From UBA4736 sp002404015 (GTDB lineage: Bacteria; Chloroflexota; Dormibacteria; Dormibacterales; Dormibacteraceae): a stretch of DNA of 33,467 nucleotides. The notes below the pieces were generated by a model. That model was not told where the DNA came from. It worked only from the letters and a program-made list of their open reading frames with translations, and did not search any database. How positions within the stretch are numbered: the first letter of the stretch is position 1; each line of letters starts with the position of its first letter. The DNA lies in assembly GCA_036747295.1 (NCBI GenBank), contig DAIOCN010000030.1, positions 1 through 33,467 of the forward strand. The letters run 5' to 3'. Of the stretch, positions 24,280 to 33,103 are shown in pieces. Made by a program: the position numbers and the translations under genes.

Positions 24280-25420
24280 CCGACCTCCGAAGGGTCTGCC
24301 GGCCGCCCTGGCCGGCGATGTTGAGCAGCACGCCGACGGCGGCGAGGGTCACGGCGACCGACGTGCCGCCGTAGCTGATGAAGGGCAGCGGCACCCCCGT
24401 GATGGGCAGGGTATCGGTCACCGTGCCCATGTTTATGAGGGCCTGGAACGCTATCCAGGTCGTGATCCCGACCGCCAGTATCACGCCGAAGCGGTCAGGG
24501 GCGCGCATCGCCGCCCGGTAGCCGCGAACGGCGAAGAGCACGAAACCGAGCAGGACCAGGGTGGTTCCGATCAGCCCGGTCTCCTCGCCGACGATCGCGA
24601 AGATGAAGTCGGTGTGGGCCTCCGGCAGCCAGAGGTACTTCTGGACCGAGTGGCCGAGGCCCACCCCGCTGAATCCGCCCGAGCCCAGCGCCAGGATTGA
24701 CTGGGTCGACTGGAAGCCGGTGCCGAGCGGGTCCCGGAAGGGGTGCAGGAAGGTGGCCAGGCGCTGCGAGCGGTACGACTCCAAAGTCGTGAAGAGGAGG
24801 AAGAGCACCAGCAGGCCTACCAGCAGCAGCGCAAGGTGGACATGGGAGCCGCCGGCCGAGAAGTAGATCGAGATGAAGATCGCGGTAATGATCAGGGCGC
24901 TGCCGAGGTCCTTCTGGAGCATCAGCAGGGCCAGGACCGCCCCCAACATGATCGCGAACGGCACCAGGCCGTCGGCCAGGCTGTGCAGGCGCTCGTCCCG
25001 CTTGTCGATCCAGTGCGCGAGGAAGACCGCGAACACCAGCTTGCCGATCTCGGAGGGCTGAAAGCTACCCAGGGGACCGGCGTTGAACCAGCGCCGGGCG
25101 CCGTTCACATCGACGCCGATACCGGGCACCAGCACAAGCAGCATGAGGAGCAGGACGAGTCCCGCGGCGGCCGGCGCGAACCGGCGCAGGCGGTGGTAGT
25201 CAAGGCGGCGCAGGACCAGCATGGCCGCAACTCCGGCCCCGATCAGCGCGGCCTGGCGGATGAAGTAGTAGAAGGGCGAGCGGTTCTGGTTGATGCTGAG
25301 CGCCTGGCTGGCGCTGAGCACCATGAGCAGGCCGAAGCCGACCAGCAGGACGGTGAGCAGGAGCAGCCAGCGATCCCTCTCCTCGGGTGCCTCCGCCAGC
25401 GGCTCTGTGGCCTCAGCCAT
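24200..25420 (-). CDS. ftsW: Lipid II polymerase FtsW (SEDS family)
   Basis: FtsW polymerises lipid II with its partner PBP at the septum. The 406-residue protein has about ten membrane helices and the SEDS motifs VDVNGARRWFNAG, FQPSEIGKLVFA, LGSGGFSGVGLGHSVQKY, LPEAHTDFIFAIVGEE (with the key Asp) and GVPLPFISYGGTS. The C-terminal 30 residues are Arg-rich and lie in the region overlapping murG by 80 bases. ATG at 25420 overlaps the murD stop by 8 bases. A RodA identity is less likely given the dcw position. Confidence 0.96.
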   Translation of the reverse strand: MAEATEPLAEAPEERDRWLLLLTVLLVGFGLLMVLSASQALSINQNRSPFYYFIRQAALIGAGVAAMLVLRRLDYHRLRRFAPAAAGLVLLLMLLVLVPGIGVDVNGARRWFNAGPLGSFQPSEIGKLVFAVFLAHWIDKRDERLHSLADGLVPFAIMLGAVLALLMLQKDLGSALIITAIFISIYFSAGGSHVHLALLLVGLLVLFLLFTTLESYRSQRLATFLHPFRDPLGTGFQSTQSILALGSGGFSGVGLGHSVQKYLWLPEAHTDFIFAIVGEETGLIGTTLVLLGFVLFAVRGYRAAMRAPDRFGVILAVGITTWIAFQALINMGTVTDTLPITGVPLPFISYGGTSVAVTLAAVGVLLNIAGQGGRQTLRRSDATLDIGRGDRRPRLPGARRRASVPR

Positions 25421-26693
25421 GCCGCCCCCTTACGAGCTCCTTGAACTGGCGGCCGCGATCCTCATAGCTGTCGAACATGTCGAAGCTCTTGTAGGCCGGG
25501 CTGAGCAGGACCACACCGCCCGGCCGAGCCAGCTCGGCGGCGGTGGCGACGGCTTCGGCCAGGCTGCCGGCGCGCCGGAGCGGGAGGCCCTCGAGGGCCT
25601 CCGCCAGCTCGGTCGCGCTCTCGCCCAGCAGCACGACCGCGGCCGTCCGGCGGCGGACCTCGGCGACCCACTCGGCCAGCTCGAATCCGCCGCCGTGGCC
25701 GCCAGCGATCAGCACCAGGTGCTGGCCTTCGAACGCGCTCAGAGCGACCAGGCCGGCGTCCGGGTTGGTGGCCTTGGAGTCGTTGTACCAGCGCACCCCG
25801 CCCCACTCCCCGACCAGCTCCAGCCGGTGCTCCACGCCCGGGAAGCGGCGGATGGCGTCGTCGATGGCGTCGTCGGCGAGACCGGCCAGCCGGCCCACCG
25901 CAGCCGCCGCCTGGGCGTTCTCGAGGTTGTGCCGGCCCGGGATGGGCATCGGCGGCAGCGGCTGGTGCTCGTCAAACCAGACCACGCGCGCCCGGGTCCT
26001 CTCCGCCAGCTGCCGGCAGACCCGGTCGCGACCGTTGAGGACCGCCCAGTCCACGGCGCCCTGGAACTCCACGATGCGGGCCTTGGCGGCCGCGTACGCC
26101 TCCATCGTGTGGTGGCGGTCGAGGTGGTCGGGCGTGACGTTGAGCACGACCCCGATGTGAGGCCGGGGCTCGGCCACCGACTCCAGCTGGAAGCTCGACA
26201 GCTCGAGCACCACCCAATGCTCGGGGGTCAGCGAAGGCAGGCGGTCGAGCACGGTCTCGCCGATGTTGCCGCCGACCATGACCGGCCGCTCGCCCCGCTC
26301 CAGCACCCGCCCCACCAGGGCGGTGGTCGTGGTCTTTCCGTTGGTCCCGGTGATACCGACGATCGGGGCCGGGCAGAGCTCGAAGAAGAGGTCCATCTCG
26401 CTGGATACCGCCACGCCGCGGCCCCGGGCCTCCCGCAGCAGCTCCGCGTCCCAGGGCACGCCCGGGCTGGCGTACACGGCCTCGCAGCCGTCGAGGACCG
26501 CCAGGTCGTATCCGCCCAGCACCGTCTCGCAGCCCTCCGGCAGCCGGGACAGGAACTCCTCCAGCCGCTCGGGCGGGCGCAGGTCACAGACGCGCACGCG
26601 GACCCCACGATCCACCAGGAAGCGCGCGACGGCCAACCCGCTCAGTCCCAGACCCACGACCAGCGCCCTCCGACCGGCGCTGGGCAGGCTCAT
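25413..26693 (-). CDS. murD: UDP-N-acetylmuramoylalanine--D-glutamate ligase MurD
   Basis: MurD adds D-Glu to UDP-MurNAc-L-Ala. The 426-residue protein begins MSLPSAGRRALVVGLGLSG, has the ATP loop GTNGKTTTT (116-124), the carbamylated-Lys region DHLDRHHTMEAYAAAK, and the conserved YNDSKATNPDA and LSPAYKSFDMFDSYEDRG. ATG at 26693 overlaps the mraY stop as ATGA and is preferred over an open frame running to 26780 inside mraY. murD lies directly after mraY, as usual. Confidence 0.98.
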   Translation of the reverse strand: MSLPSAGRRALVVGLGLSGLAVARFLVDRGVRVRVCDLRPPERLEEFLSRLPEGCETVLGGYDLAVLDGCEAVYASPGVPWDAELLREARGRGVAVSSEMDLFFELCPAPIVGITGTNGKTTTTALVGRVLERGERPVMVGGNIGETVLDRLPSLTPEHWVVLELSSFQLESVAEPRPHIGVVLNVTPDHLDRHHTMEAYAAAKARIVEFQGAVDWAVLNGRDRVCRQLAERTRARVVWFDEHQPLPPMPIPGRHNLENAQAAAAVGRLAGLADDAIDDAIRRFPGVEHRLELVGEWGGVRWYNDSKATNPDAGLVALSAFEGQHLVLIAGGHGGGFELAEWVAEVRRRTAAVVLLGESATELAEALEGLPLRRAGSLAEAVATAAELARPGGVVLLSPAYKSFDMFDSYEDRGRQFKELVRGRHG

Positions 26694-27631
26694 CCGAGCG
26701 CCCGCGCCACCCAGCCGGAGGCAATCCCGGCGACCGCGCCGGCACTCCAGAACGAGAGCGCGATGCGGTTCTCGGACCAACCCTCTAGGTGGAACGTGTG
26801 GTGGATCGGGGTCATCTTGAAGACGCGTCGGCCGCCGGTTGCCTTGAAGTAGGCGACCTGAATGATGACAGACAGGGTCTCGACCACAAAAACGAGCCCC
26901 AGCAGCGGCAGCAGGACGAGGTAACCCTGCTGGATGGCCATAGCGGCCAGTGCGGCGCCCAGGCCCAGAGACCCGGTGTCGCCCATGAAAACGCGAGCGG
27001 GATACCGGTTGTATACAAGGAAGGCGGCCAGGCCGCCGCAGAGCGACATGGCGACCGCTCGCTCACCGGCCGGGGCACCGGGAACGGCCAGCGCCAGCAG
27101 GGCCAGCGCTATCAGGCTGAGGCCGCCGCAGAGTCCATCCAGGCCGTCGGTCAGGTTGACGGCGTTGGCCGCGCCAACGATGGCAACGACCGCGAGCGGC
27201 CAGTACAGCCAGCCCAGCTGGAAAGGCAGGAGGTGCTGATGATCGCCGCCCGCCCGGTAGGCGAGCCAGGCGATCGGGATGGCCGCCACGACCTGGATCG
27301 GGAACTTGAGGCGGGCGGGGATCCCGAGCGAGCCCACCCGCAGCTTCGTGAGGTCGTCGAGCAGACCGAGAGCGCCCCCGATCGCCAGACCCGAGAGAGC
27401 GGGCACTGCACCCGGGTGCATTGCAAGCGAGAGCAGGCCGCCCAGAATGCCGAGGCCCACAAAGAGGATTCCGCCTCCGGTCGGCGTACCTGCCTTCTTC
27501 TGGTGGGCCTCGGAGAGCTCGGCCTGGATCACCTGGCCGAACTTGAGCCGGCGCAGGAACCTGATCAGGAATGGGTAGGCCAGCAGGCCCAGGGCCAGGC
27601 TGACCGCGAACGTGATGGCGTCGAAGATCAC
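26690..27631 (-). CDS. mraY: Phospho-MurNAc-pentapeptide transferase MraY
   Basis: MraY forms lipid I from UDP-MurNAc-pentapeptide and undecaprenyl phosphate. The 313-residue membrane protein has about ten helices, KKAGTPTGGG, the Asp-Asp pair in GLLDDLTKLR, NAVNLTDGLDGL and FMGDTGSLGLG. The C-terminal histidine motif, usually PIHHHFE, reads PIHHTFHLEGWSE: two His kept, the third replaced by Thr, and the Glu by His. ATG at 27631 overlaps the murF stop as ATGA. Confidence 0.97.
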   Translation of the reverse strand: MIFDAITFAVSLALGLLAYPFLIRFLRRLKFGQVIQAELSEAHQKKAGTPTGGGILFVGLGILGGLLSLAMHPGAVPALSGLAIGGALGLLDDLTKLRVGSLGIPARLKFPIQVVAAIPIAWLAYRAGGDHQHLLPFQLGWLYWPLAVVAIVGAANAVNLTDGLDGLCGGLSLIALALLALAVPGAPAGERAVAMSLCGGLAAFLVYNRYPARVFMGDTGSLGLGAALAAMAIQQGYLVLLPLLGLVFVVETLSVIIQVAYFKATGGRRVFKMTPIHHTFHLEGWSENRIALSFWSAGAVAGIASGWVARALG

Positions 27632-28956
27632 GGCGCCAACTCCTGCGCCACCTCGTAGAGGGCGAGGCCGTGGGAGGCCTTGACCAGGACCAGGTCCCCC
27701 GGCCGCGCCGTGCGGCGAACCCAGGCCGCGGCGTCCGAGGGCTCGACCAGCTCCGCGCCGGCAGCGGCGGCCAGCTCCCGGCCCCGGCCCACGTCCACGA
27801 CCGCCACCGCGTCGAAGGCGGCCGCGGCCGCCCTGCCCACCTCCAGGTGCTTGGCCTCCGACAGGCTGCCCAGCTCACGCATCTCGCCCAGCAGGGCGAT
27901 CAGGCGGCCCCTGCCCGGGCGCTCGGCAAGCGTCTGGAAAGCCGCCAGCATCGACTCCGGGCTGGCGTTATAGGCGTCGTCGACCACCGTGAAGCCCTCG
28001 GGCGCCGCTCGCTCGTGCAGCCGCTGTTCGACGCGGACCTGTTGCAGCTGCTGGGCCCCCAAGGCCAGGTCGATCCCAACCGTGCGGCCGGCGGCCAGCG
28101 CCGCCAGCGCGTTCCGGGCCTGGTGGCGCCCCGGCAGCGCCAGCCGCACCCGCACGCCCTCGACGGTCATCTCGGACCCGTCTTCGAGAGGCCGGTAGCC
28201 CTCGCCTCTGAGGTCGCCCGCCTCGAGCCCGAACGTCGTCACTGGCGCGGCCGACAGCCGGCTCAGCAGGTCCGCGAACCGGTCGTCAGCGTTGACGATC
28301 GCGTGGCCGTCGGCCGGCAGCGCCGCCAGCAGCTCGGCCTTGGCCCGGGCGAGGTCCTCCTGGCTCTCGAAGAACTCCATGTGGACCGTGCCGATGCCGG
28401 TCACAACGCCGATCCGCGGGGAGGCCAGTCCGGCCAGGCGCTCGATCTCGCTGCGGCCCTGCATGCCCATCTCGATCACGGCCGCCGTGTGCTCCGGCTC
28501 CAGCCGGAGCAGCGTGATGGGGACCCCGGTCTCCGTGTTCAGGTTGCCCTCTGTCTTGAGGACTGAGTGGCGGGCCCCCAGGACGGCGGCCGTCAGCTCC
28601 TTGGTGGACGTCTTGCCGTTGCTGCCGGTGATGGCGACCACCAGCGGGCTTACCTGTTCCAGCACGTAGCGGGCGAGCGCATAGAGGGCCGCCCAGGTGT
28701 CGGTGACCTGGATCACGGCCGCCCCGAGGCTGGCTTCGACCGGGTGATCCACCACCACACCGGCCGCGCCCCGCTCGAGGGCGTCGGGCACGAAGCGATG
28801 GCCGTCCTGCTCGGCGCCCTTCAGCGCGAAGAAGAGCCCGCCGGGACGGACTTCACGGGAGTCGGTGTGGTAGGTCCCGAAGGCGTCGGCGTGGAGGGTG
28901 CCCCGGCCCACGCCGCCGCCCGTCGCCTCGAGGACCTCCACGAGGCTCAAACGCAT
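27628..28956 (-). CDS. murF: UDP-MurNAc-tripeptide--D-Ala-D-Ala ligase MurF
   Basis: MurF adds D-Ala-D-Ala to complete the UDP-MurNAc pentapeptide. The 442-residue protein has the N-terminal substrate domain (TDSREVRPGGLFFALKG), ATP loop GSNGKTSTK (111-119), NTETGVPITLL, and DDAYNASPESM. It has no sign of the DNPR motif expected of MurE. It stands directly behind the PBP gene, where murE would normally be. ATG at 28956. Confidence 0.97.
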   Translation of the reverse strand: MRLSLVEVLEATGGGVGRGTLHADAFGTYHTDSREVRPGGLFFALKGAEQDGHRFVPDALERGAAGVVVDHPVEASLGAAVIQVTDTWAALYALARYVLEQVSPLVVAITGSNGKTSTKELTAAVLGARHSVLKTEGNLNTETGVPITLLRLEPEHTAAVIEMGMQGRSEIERLAGLASPRIGVVTGIGTVHMEFFESQEDLARAKAELLAALPADGHAIVNADDRFADLLSRLSAAPVTTFGLEAGDLRGEGYRPLEDGSEMTVEGVRVRLALPGRHQARNALAALAAGRTVGIDLALGAQQLQQVRVEQRLHERAAPEGFTVVDDAYNASPESMLAAFQTLAERPGRGRLIALLGEMRELGSLSEAKHLEVGRAAAAAFDAVAVVDVGRGRELAAAAGAELVEPSDAAAWVRRTARPGDLVLVKASHGLALYEVAQELAP

Positions 28957-29020
28957 CCGTTCGATTTAACGGCAGGAGCGGCCGGCGGTGTCGGAGCAGG
29001 GGCGCCGGGGGCAGCGGGCG
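28957..29020 (-). other. Gap between PBP gene and murF with Pro/Ala-rich shifted frame
   Basis: This 64-base gap, in the frame one base behind the PBP frame, encodes a Pro/Ala-rich string (PPLTPAAPGAPAPTPPAAPA), the type of tail many PBPs carry. The switch would occur in the C-rich run near 29030-29036. Confidence 0.4.
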
Positions 29021-30784
29021 TTAGCGGGGGTCGGGGGTTATGCGCCACTGGAGGACCATCGACTTCGCGATGTCCCTCCAGATCGGCCCCGACACGTAGT
29101 AGCCCTCGTTGTGGTCGAAGCTGCCGTTGTTGGGCTTGCGGACCATGACCAGCATCGTGAACCGGGGGTTGTCGGCGGGCAGGAAACCCGCGAACGAGGC
29201 CCACACGTGGTCGGTGGAGTACTGGCCGTTCTCCGGGATCTGCGAGGTGCCGGTCTTGCCTGCCTGGTCCAGCTCGAAGCCCGGGACCCGGGCCGTGTAG
29301 CCGGAGCCGGACTGCACGACCGACTCCATCATCTTCGTCATCAAGGTGGCCGTTTGCGGGCTCACGGCCTGCGTCATGGGGGCGTTGACGCCGGGGCCGG
29401 GCTGGCCGTTGACGCGCTCCACGACGTGCGGCGGAACGTATTTGCCGGCGTTGGCGGCGACGTTGACCGCGGCCGTCATCTGGACCATGTTCACGGCGAT
29501 GCCCTGGCCGAATGACGCAGTCGCCAGCTCCGACTCCCGCCACTGGTCCAGGGGCCGCAGCGGGTTGGCGGCCTCGTCGGCGACGTCGACTCCGCTGGCG
29601 GCGCCGAATCCGAAGGCCTGGAGGTAGCGGTAGTAGGCGTCTGGGCCCTCGGCTTGCTGGGCCTTGATGGCGCCCACGTTGAGCGACTTCTCGAGCACGT
29701 TGGTCATGGTCACGGTGCCGTGGTTCTTCAGGTCCCAGTCGCGGATCGTCACGCCGCCGACCTTCAGGAACCCAGGGTCGTTGATGGTGGTGGTAGGCGT
29801 GATCTTGCCCTGGTCAAGGGCGCCGGAGAGCGTGACCACCTTCATGATCGAACCCGGCTCGTAGGTGTCCGATACGACCGGGTCGCGGGTCAGGCTGGGG
29901 TCGACCGTCGTGAACTTGTTGGCGTCGTAGCTGGGATAGGTGGCCCAGGCCAGGATGCCTCCGGTCTTGGGGTCCATTAGGACGACGCTGCCGCTCTCCG
30001 CCTTGGCGGCCTTCACGCCCGCCGCCAGCGCCTGCTCGGCGGCGTACTGGACGTCGCTGTCGATCGAGAGCACCAGGTCCGCCCCGTTGACAGGGTCGCG
30101 CCGGGTTTGGTCGCCGAGCACGATATCGCGGCCGGCCAGGTCGCGGTACGTGGAGACGTAGCCGCTCTTGCCGGAGAGGCGGTCCTGGTAGAACGCCTCG
30201 ACCCCGCGCTGGCCCTGGCCGTCGTAGTTGACGAAGCCGAGGAGGTTGGCGGCCAGCGTGCTGTCCGGGGCGCCCCCGGGCAGGTAAGTCCGCTGCTGCT
30301 CGGCCTGCAGGCCGACGCCGGGCAGGTTGAGCTTCTTCAGCGCTTCGGCCCTGTCCATCGGCTGCCGCCTGGCGACATACGCAAACTTCTGGGTCGACAC
30401 CAGCACCTTCATCACGTCGTCGGCCTTCACCCCGAGGACGTTGGCCAGGCTCGCGGCGACCCGCTGTCGCGAGCTCGAGGGCACGAAATCCGGGGAGAGA
30501 TAGACCGAGTAGACGGTGGTGTTGATCGCCAGCGGCCGCATCTGGCGGTCGTAGATGACGCCGCGCGTGGCGGGCAGCGTGATGCGGGCCACGTGCTGGT
30601 CGTAGGCGACCTGGGCCAGCTGGTGGTGCTCGGCGACCTGCCAGTAGGCCAGCCGGCCCCAGATCGTTGCGGCGAGCAGGATCGCGGCCACCATCAGCCA
30701 GAGCACCCGCATGCGGGGGACCTGGCGCTGGGGGCGGCGCGGCCCCTGCCAGGTGGTGGTCGAGAAGGACCGAACCGCCGCCAT
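29021..30784 (-). CDS. ftsI: Penicillin-binding protein 2 / FtsI-type transpeptidase
   Basis: The septal class B PBP crosslinks new peptidoglycan with FtsW. The 587-residue protein has a cytoplasmic basic tail, one membrane helix (about 27-43), the dimerisation domain with RGVIYDRQMRPLAIN, and the transpeptidase domain with SxxK at 312-315 (SIMK), SxN at 367-369 (SLN) and KTG at 510-512. No PASTA domain follows. The start at 30784 overlaps the ftsL stop as TGATG. The protein ends WRITPDPR just before a Pro/Ala-rich stretch in another frame. Confidence 0.96.
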   Translation of the reverse strand: MAAVRSFSTTTWQGPRRPQRQVPRMRVLWLMVAAILLAATIWGRLAYWQVAEHHQLAQVAYDQHVARITLPATRGVIYDRQMRPLAINTTVYSVYLSPDFVPSSSRQRVAASLANVLGVKADDVMKVLVSTQKFAYVARRQPMDRAEALKKLNLPGVGLQAEQQRTYLPGGAPDSTLAANLLGFVNYDGQGQRGVEAFYQDRLSGKSGYVSTYRDLAGRDIVLGDQTRRDPVNGADLVLSIDSDVQYAAEQALAAGVKAAKAESGSVVLMDPKTGGILAWATYPSYDANKFTTVDPSLTRDPVVSDTYEPGSIMKVVTLSGALDQGKITPTTTINDPGFLKVGGVTIRDWDLKNHGTVTMTNVLEKSLNVGAIKAQQAEGPDAYYRYLQAFGFGAASGVDVADEAANPLRPLDQWRESELATASFGQGIAVNMVQMTAAVNVAANAGKYVPPHVVERVNGQPGPGVNAPMTQAVSPQTATLMTKMMESVVQSGSGYTARVPGFELDQAGKTGTSQIPENGQYSTDHVWASFAGFLPADNPRFTMLVMVRKPNNGSFDHNEGYYVSGPIWRDIAKSMVLQWRITPDPR

Positions 30785-31305
30785 CAGCGATCGCTCGCGA
30801 GCGCGTCCCTGGTGGTGCCGCCCAGAACGGCTGCCAGCGTCCGCTGCCAGAGCGGGCTGTCGTCGGGGCGGCCCGCGCCGATCGCGGCGCCCAGGTCGAT
30901 CGCGACCGGCTGGTAGGCGGGATAGCCGGCGGGCGAGGTCCGCTGCAGGCCGGCCGTGGTGGCCGCCTGTTCGACCCGGGCTGGGGTGTGCATGGACGCC
31001 GCCTGGTAACGGAGCTGGTCCTGGGTGGCGCTGAGGTCGGCCTGCTGCTGCTGCAGCCGGCTCAGCTCGTAGGAGGTCTGGGTGAGCTGGGCGCCGACCA
31101 CCAGGTAGGCGACGGCGAGGAACAGGAGGGCGCCGGCCACGAGGTAGACGCGGGCGAACGACGAAAGCCGGAGGCGCCGCGCGGCCACCGTCCCGGCTAT
31201 CGCCAGGTCGAGCCGTGTTCGCCGGCGCCTCCGGCTGGGGTGGGCCGCGTGGCCCTTGGTGCCGGCCGAAAGCCGGCGGCGATGGATTGTGCGCGTGGTT
31301 ACCAA
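30784..31305 (-). CDS. ftsL: FtsL-like septum protein
   Basis: A 173-residue bitopic protein: a strongly basic cytoplasmic tail (1-50), one membrane helix (about 52-71), then a heptad-like coiled coil (about 75-102, TSYELSRLQQQQADLSATQD) and a Pro/Ala-rich end. This is the FtsL/DivIC plan; sequence is weakly conserved, so the position between rsmH and ftsI is the main evidence. FtsL recruits FtsQ and the PBP-FtsW pair. Start is TTG at 31305 with AAGG seven bases upstream. Confidence 0.85.
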   Translation of the reverse strand: MVTTRTIHRRRLSAGTKGHAAHPSRRRRRTRLDLAIAGTVAARRLRLSSFARVYLVAGALLFLAVAYLVVGAQLTQTSYELSRLQQQQADLSATQDQLRYQAASMHTPARVEQAATTAGLQRTSPAGYPAYQPVAIDLGAAIGAGRPDDSPLWQRTLAAVLGGTTRDALASDR

Positions 31306-31437
31306 GTGAGTGCCTTTACGTGAGCTGCGTCTGTGGTGGGACGTTGGCTGGAGTGGTTGTGCCTGGCGGCGTCCCTATTTGGAAGGGAGTCAGGAGGGGG
31401 GGTTAGGGTCGGGAAGCCGCCAGGGCTTTTGGAGAAG

Positions 31438-32361
31438 TCAGATTCGCTCGGCCGCCCGCAAGCGGGCCGACCGGCTTCGGGGGTTGGCCGCCACCTCCTC
31501 GGCGGAGGGGCGGGCCGGTTTCCGGGTCAATACCCGGAGGGAAGCCCGGTGAGCGCAGGTACAGACTGGCTGCTGGGGGGGACAGAGGCAGTCCTTCGAC
31601 TCGGCGTTGAAAAATGCTTTAACCATTCCGTCTTCCAGAGAGTGGAAGGAAATCGCCGCCATGCGCCCACCGGGGGTGAGTATCTCGATTGCGCCCTTCA
31701 GCCCTCGCTCCAGGCTGCCCAGCTCGTCGTTGACGCGCATGCGCAGGGCCTGAAACGTTCTGGTCGCGGGGTGGATGTCCTTCGGCCAGGCCGCCCTCGG
31801 TATGGCTGCCTCGACGGCCGCCGCCAGGTCGCGCGTGGTGCGCAGCGGACGGCGGCGGGCGATGAACTGGGCGATGCGTCTCGCCCAGCGCTCCTCGCCC
31901 AGCCTCAGGATCAGCTCAGCCAGGTCACGCTCGGTCAGCTCGTTGACGAGCCTTTCCGCGGTCACCGGTTGGGTGGGGTCCATTCGCATGTCGAGCGGGC
32001 CCTCCGACCGGAAGCTGAAGCCGCGCCCGGGGTCGTCGAGCTGCGTGCTCGAGATCCCGAGGTCGAACAGGATGGCGTCCACCCTGTCGAAACCGGCCTC
32101 GTGGGCGATCAGGGCCAGCTCGCCGAAGTCGCCGCGCACCAGCGCGGGGTGCGGCTCGAACCCGCTCAGCAGGGTCCGGGCCGCATCCACCGCGCCGGGA
32201 TCACGATCGATGGCGAGCAGGCGGCCGCCCGGCTGGATCGCTTCCAGGAGCGCCCGCGCATGGCCTCCGGCGCCCAGGGTGCAGTCAACGACGACCGCCC
32301 CCGGCCGGGGCTGAAGTAGCTCTATTGATTCTTTTGAAAGTACGGACCGGTGCATCTGCAC
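31438..32361 (-). CDS. rsmH: 16S rRNA (cytosine-N4) methyltransferase RsmH
   Basis: RsmH (MraW) methylates C1402 of 16S rRNA. The 307-residue protein has the SAM-binding VVVDCTLGAGGHARALLEAI region, LAIDRDPGAVDAA, FDLGISSTQLDDPGRGFSF and the conserved PATRTFQALRMRVNDELGSL and ISFHSLEDGMVK. GTG at 32361 is the listed start; the ATG two codons in (32355) gives MHRSVL, closer to homologs. It follows mraZ by 10 bases. Confidence 0.98.
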   Translation of the reverse strand: MQMHRSVLSKESIELLQPRPGAVVVDCTLGAGGHARALLEAIQPGGRLLAIDRDPGAVDAARTLLSGFEPHPALVRGDFGELALIAHEAGFDRVDAILFDLGISSTQLDDPGRGFSFRSEGPLDMRMDPTQPVTAERLVNELTERDLAELILRLGEERWARRIAQFIARRRPLRTTRDLAAAVEAAIPRAAWPKDIHPATRTFQALRMRVNDELGSLERGLKGAIEILTPGGRMAAISFHSLEDGMVKAFFNAESKDCLCPPQQPVCTCAHRASLRVLTRKPARPSAEEVAANPRSRSARLRAAERI

Positions 32362-32371
32362 CGAGTGTGGG

Positions 32372-32803
32372 CTATGGGCCCTGGACGACCTTGTCAGCGA
32401 GCTCTGTGAAGCGATCGGTTACGTCGTCGGAGTAGGTGTCCCATCGGGCCTCCGACCAGATCTCGACGCGGCGACCGTTGCCGATCACCGCCACCGTCGA
32501 GCGCGGCTCGATCCCCGCCAGCCGGCGCTGGGCGGGGCTCAGGCCGACCCGGCCCTGACCGTCGAACTCGATGGCCACCGCCTTCGAGTAGAGCGCGCGG
32601 GAAAGCGCCCGCTGGTCGGGGCCGAGAAGGGGGTCCTGCAGCCGGTTGGCCAGGATCTCCCACTGGTCGGGCGGATAGATGGTCAGGATGCTGTCCTGGC
32701 CGACCGAGATGTAGCTCCCCTCCGGGAGCTGCTTGCGGAACTGCGCCGGGATCGCCAGGCGGCCCTTCTCGTCGGTCCGGACTCGGTAGGTGCCCGCGAA
32801 CAC
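32372..32803 (-). CDS. mraZ: Transcriptional regulator MraZ
   Basis: MraZ is the DNA-binding regulator that heads the dcw cluster and controls its promoter. The 143-residue protein has the two SpoVT/AbrB-like repeats, with DEKGRLAIP at 11-19 and DGQGRVGLSP at 81-90. Start is GTG at 32803. Tandem GTGG repeats of the expected operator type lie upstream at 32922-32941, supporting self-control. Confidence 0.97.
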   Translation of the reverse strand: MFAGTYRVRTDEKGRLAIPAQFRKQLPEGSYISVGQDSILTIYPPDQWEILANRLQDPLLGPDQRALSRALYSKAVAIEFDGQGRVGLSPAQRRLAGIEPRSTVAVIGNGRRVEIWSEARWDTYSDDVTDRFTELADKVVQGP

Positions 32804-32921
32804 TCAACGGCCGCCCCCGGACTGGTGCTGCATCGCGGCTGCGGGGAGAAATGGCCTGGTGGAGCTGTGCTGCGTGTCTGACTTGGACGTGAGCTGCGAC
32901 GGATGCTGCGACGTTTTCGGG

Positions 32922-32941
32922 TTCACCACTTCTCCCCACTT
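32922..32941 (-). promoter_or_regulatory. mraZ: Putative MraZ operator (tandem AAGTGG boxes)
   Basis: Two direct 10-base repeats AAGTGGGGAG and AAGTGGTGAA, head to tail, just downstream of the promoter and about 120 bases before mraZ. MraZ operators known in E. coli and Mycoplasma are G-rich (GTGGG/TGGG) direct repeats at about 10-base spacing. Partial copies AAGTGG (32996-32991) and GAGTGGGG (32982-32975) flank the -35 element. Confidence 0.7.
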
Positions 32942-32961
32942 ATCACCGCGATTCGCCACGA

Positions 32962-32990
32962 ACAGTAACGATTGCCCCACTCGGTGTCAA
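32962..32990 (-). promoter_or_regulatory. Main dcw promoter
   Basis: Minus strand TTGACA (32990-32985), a 17-base spacer and TACTGT (32967-32962). The -35 is a perfect consensus match. It would drive mraZ and the genes behind it. Confidence 0.78.
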
Positions 32991-33103
32991 CCACTTAACG
33001 CAACATGTTGTGGACGTCTAGCGGCACATTTCGTGCGTGGAAACGAGATGTGGTATTCGCTCAGTTGCCGGCGACCAGATGGTGTGTCCTGAGCTACTGC
33101 TTG

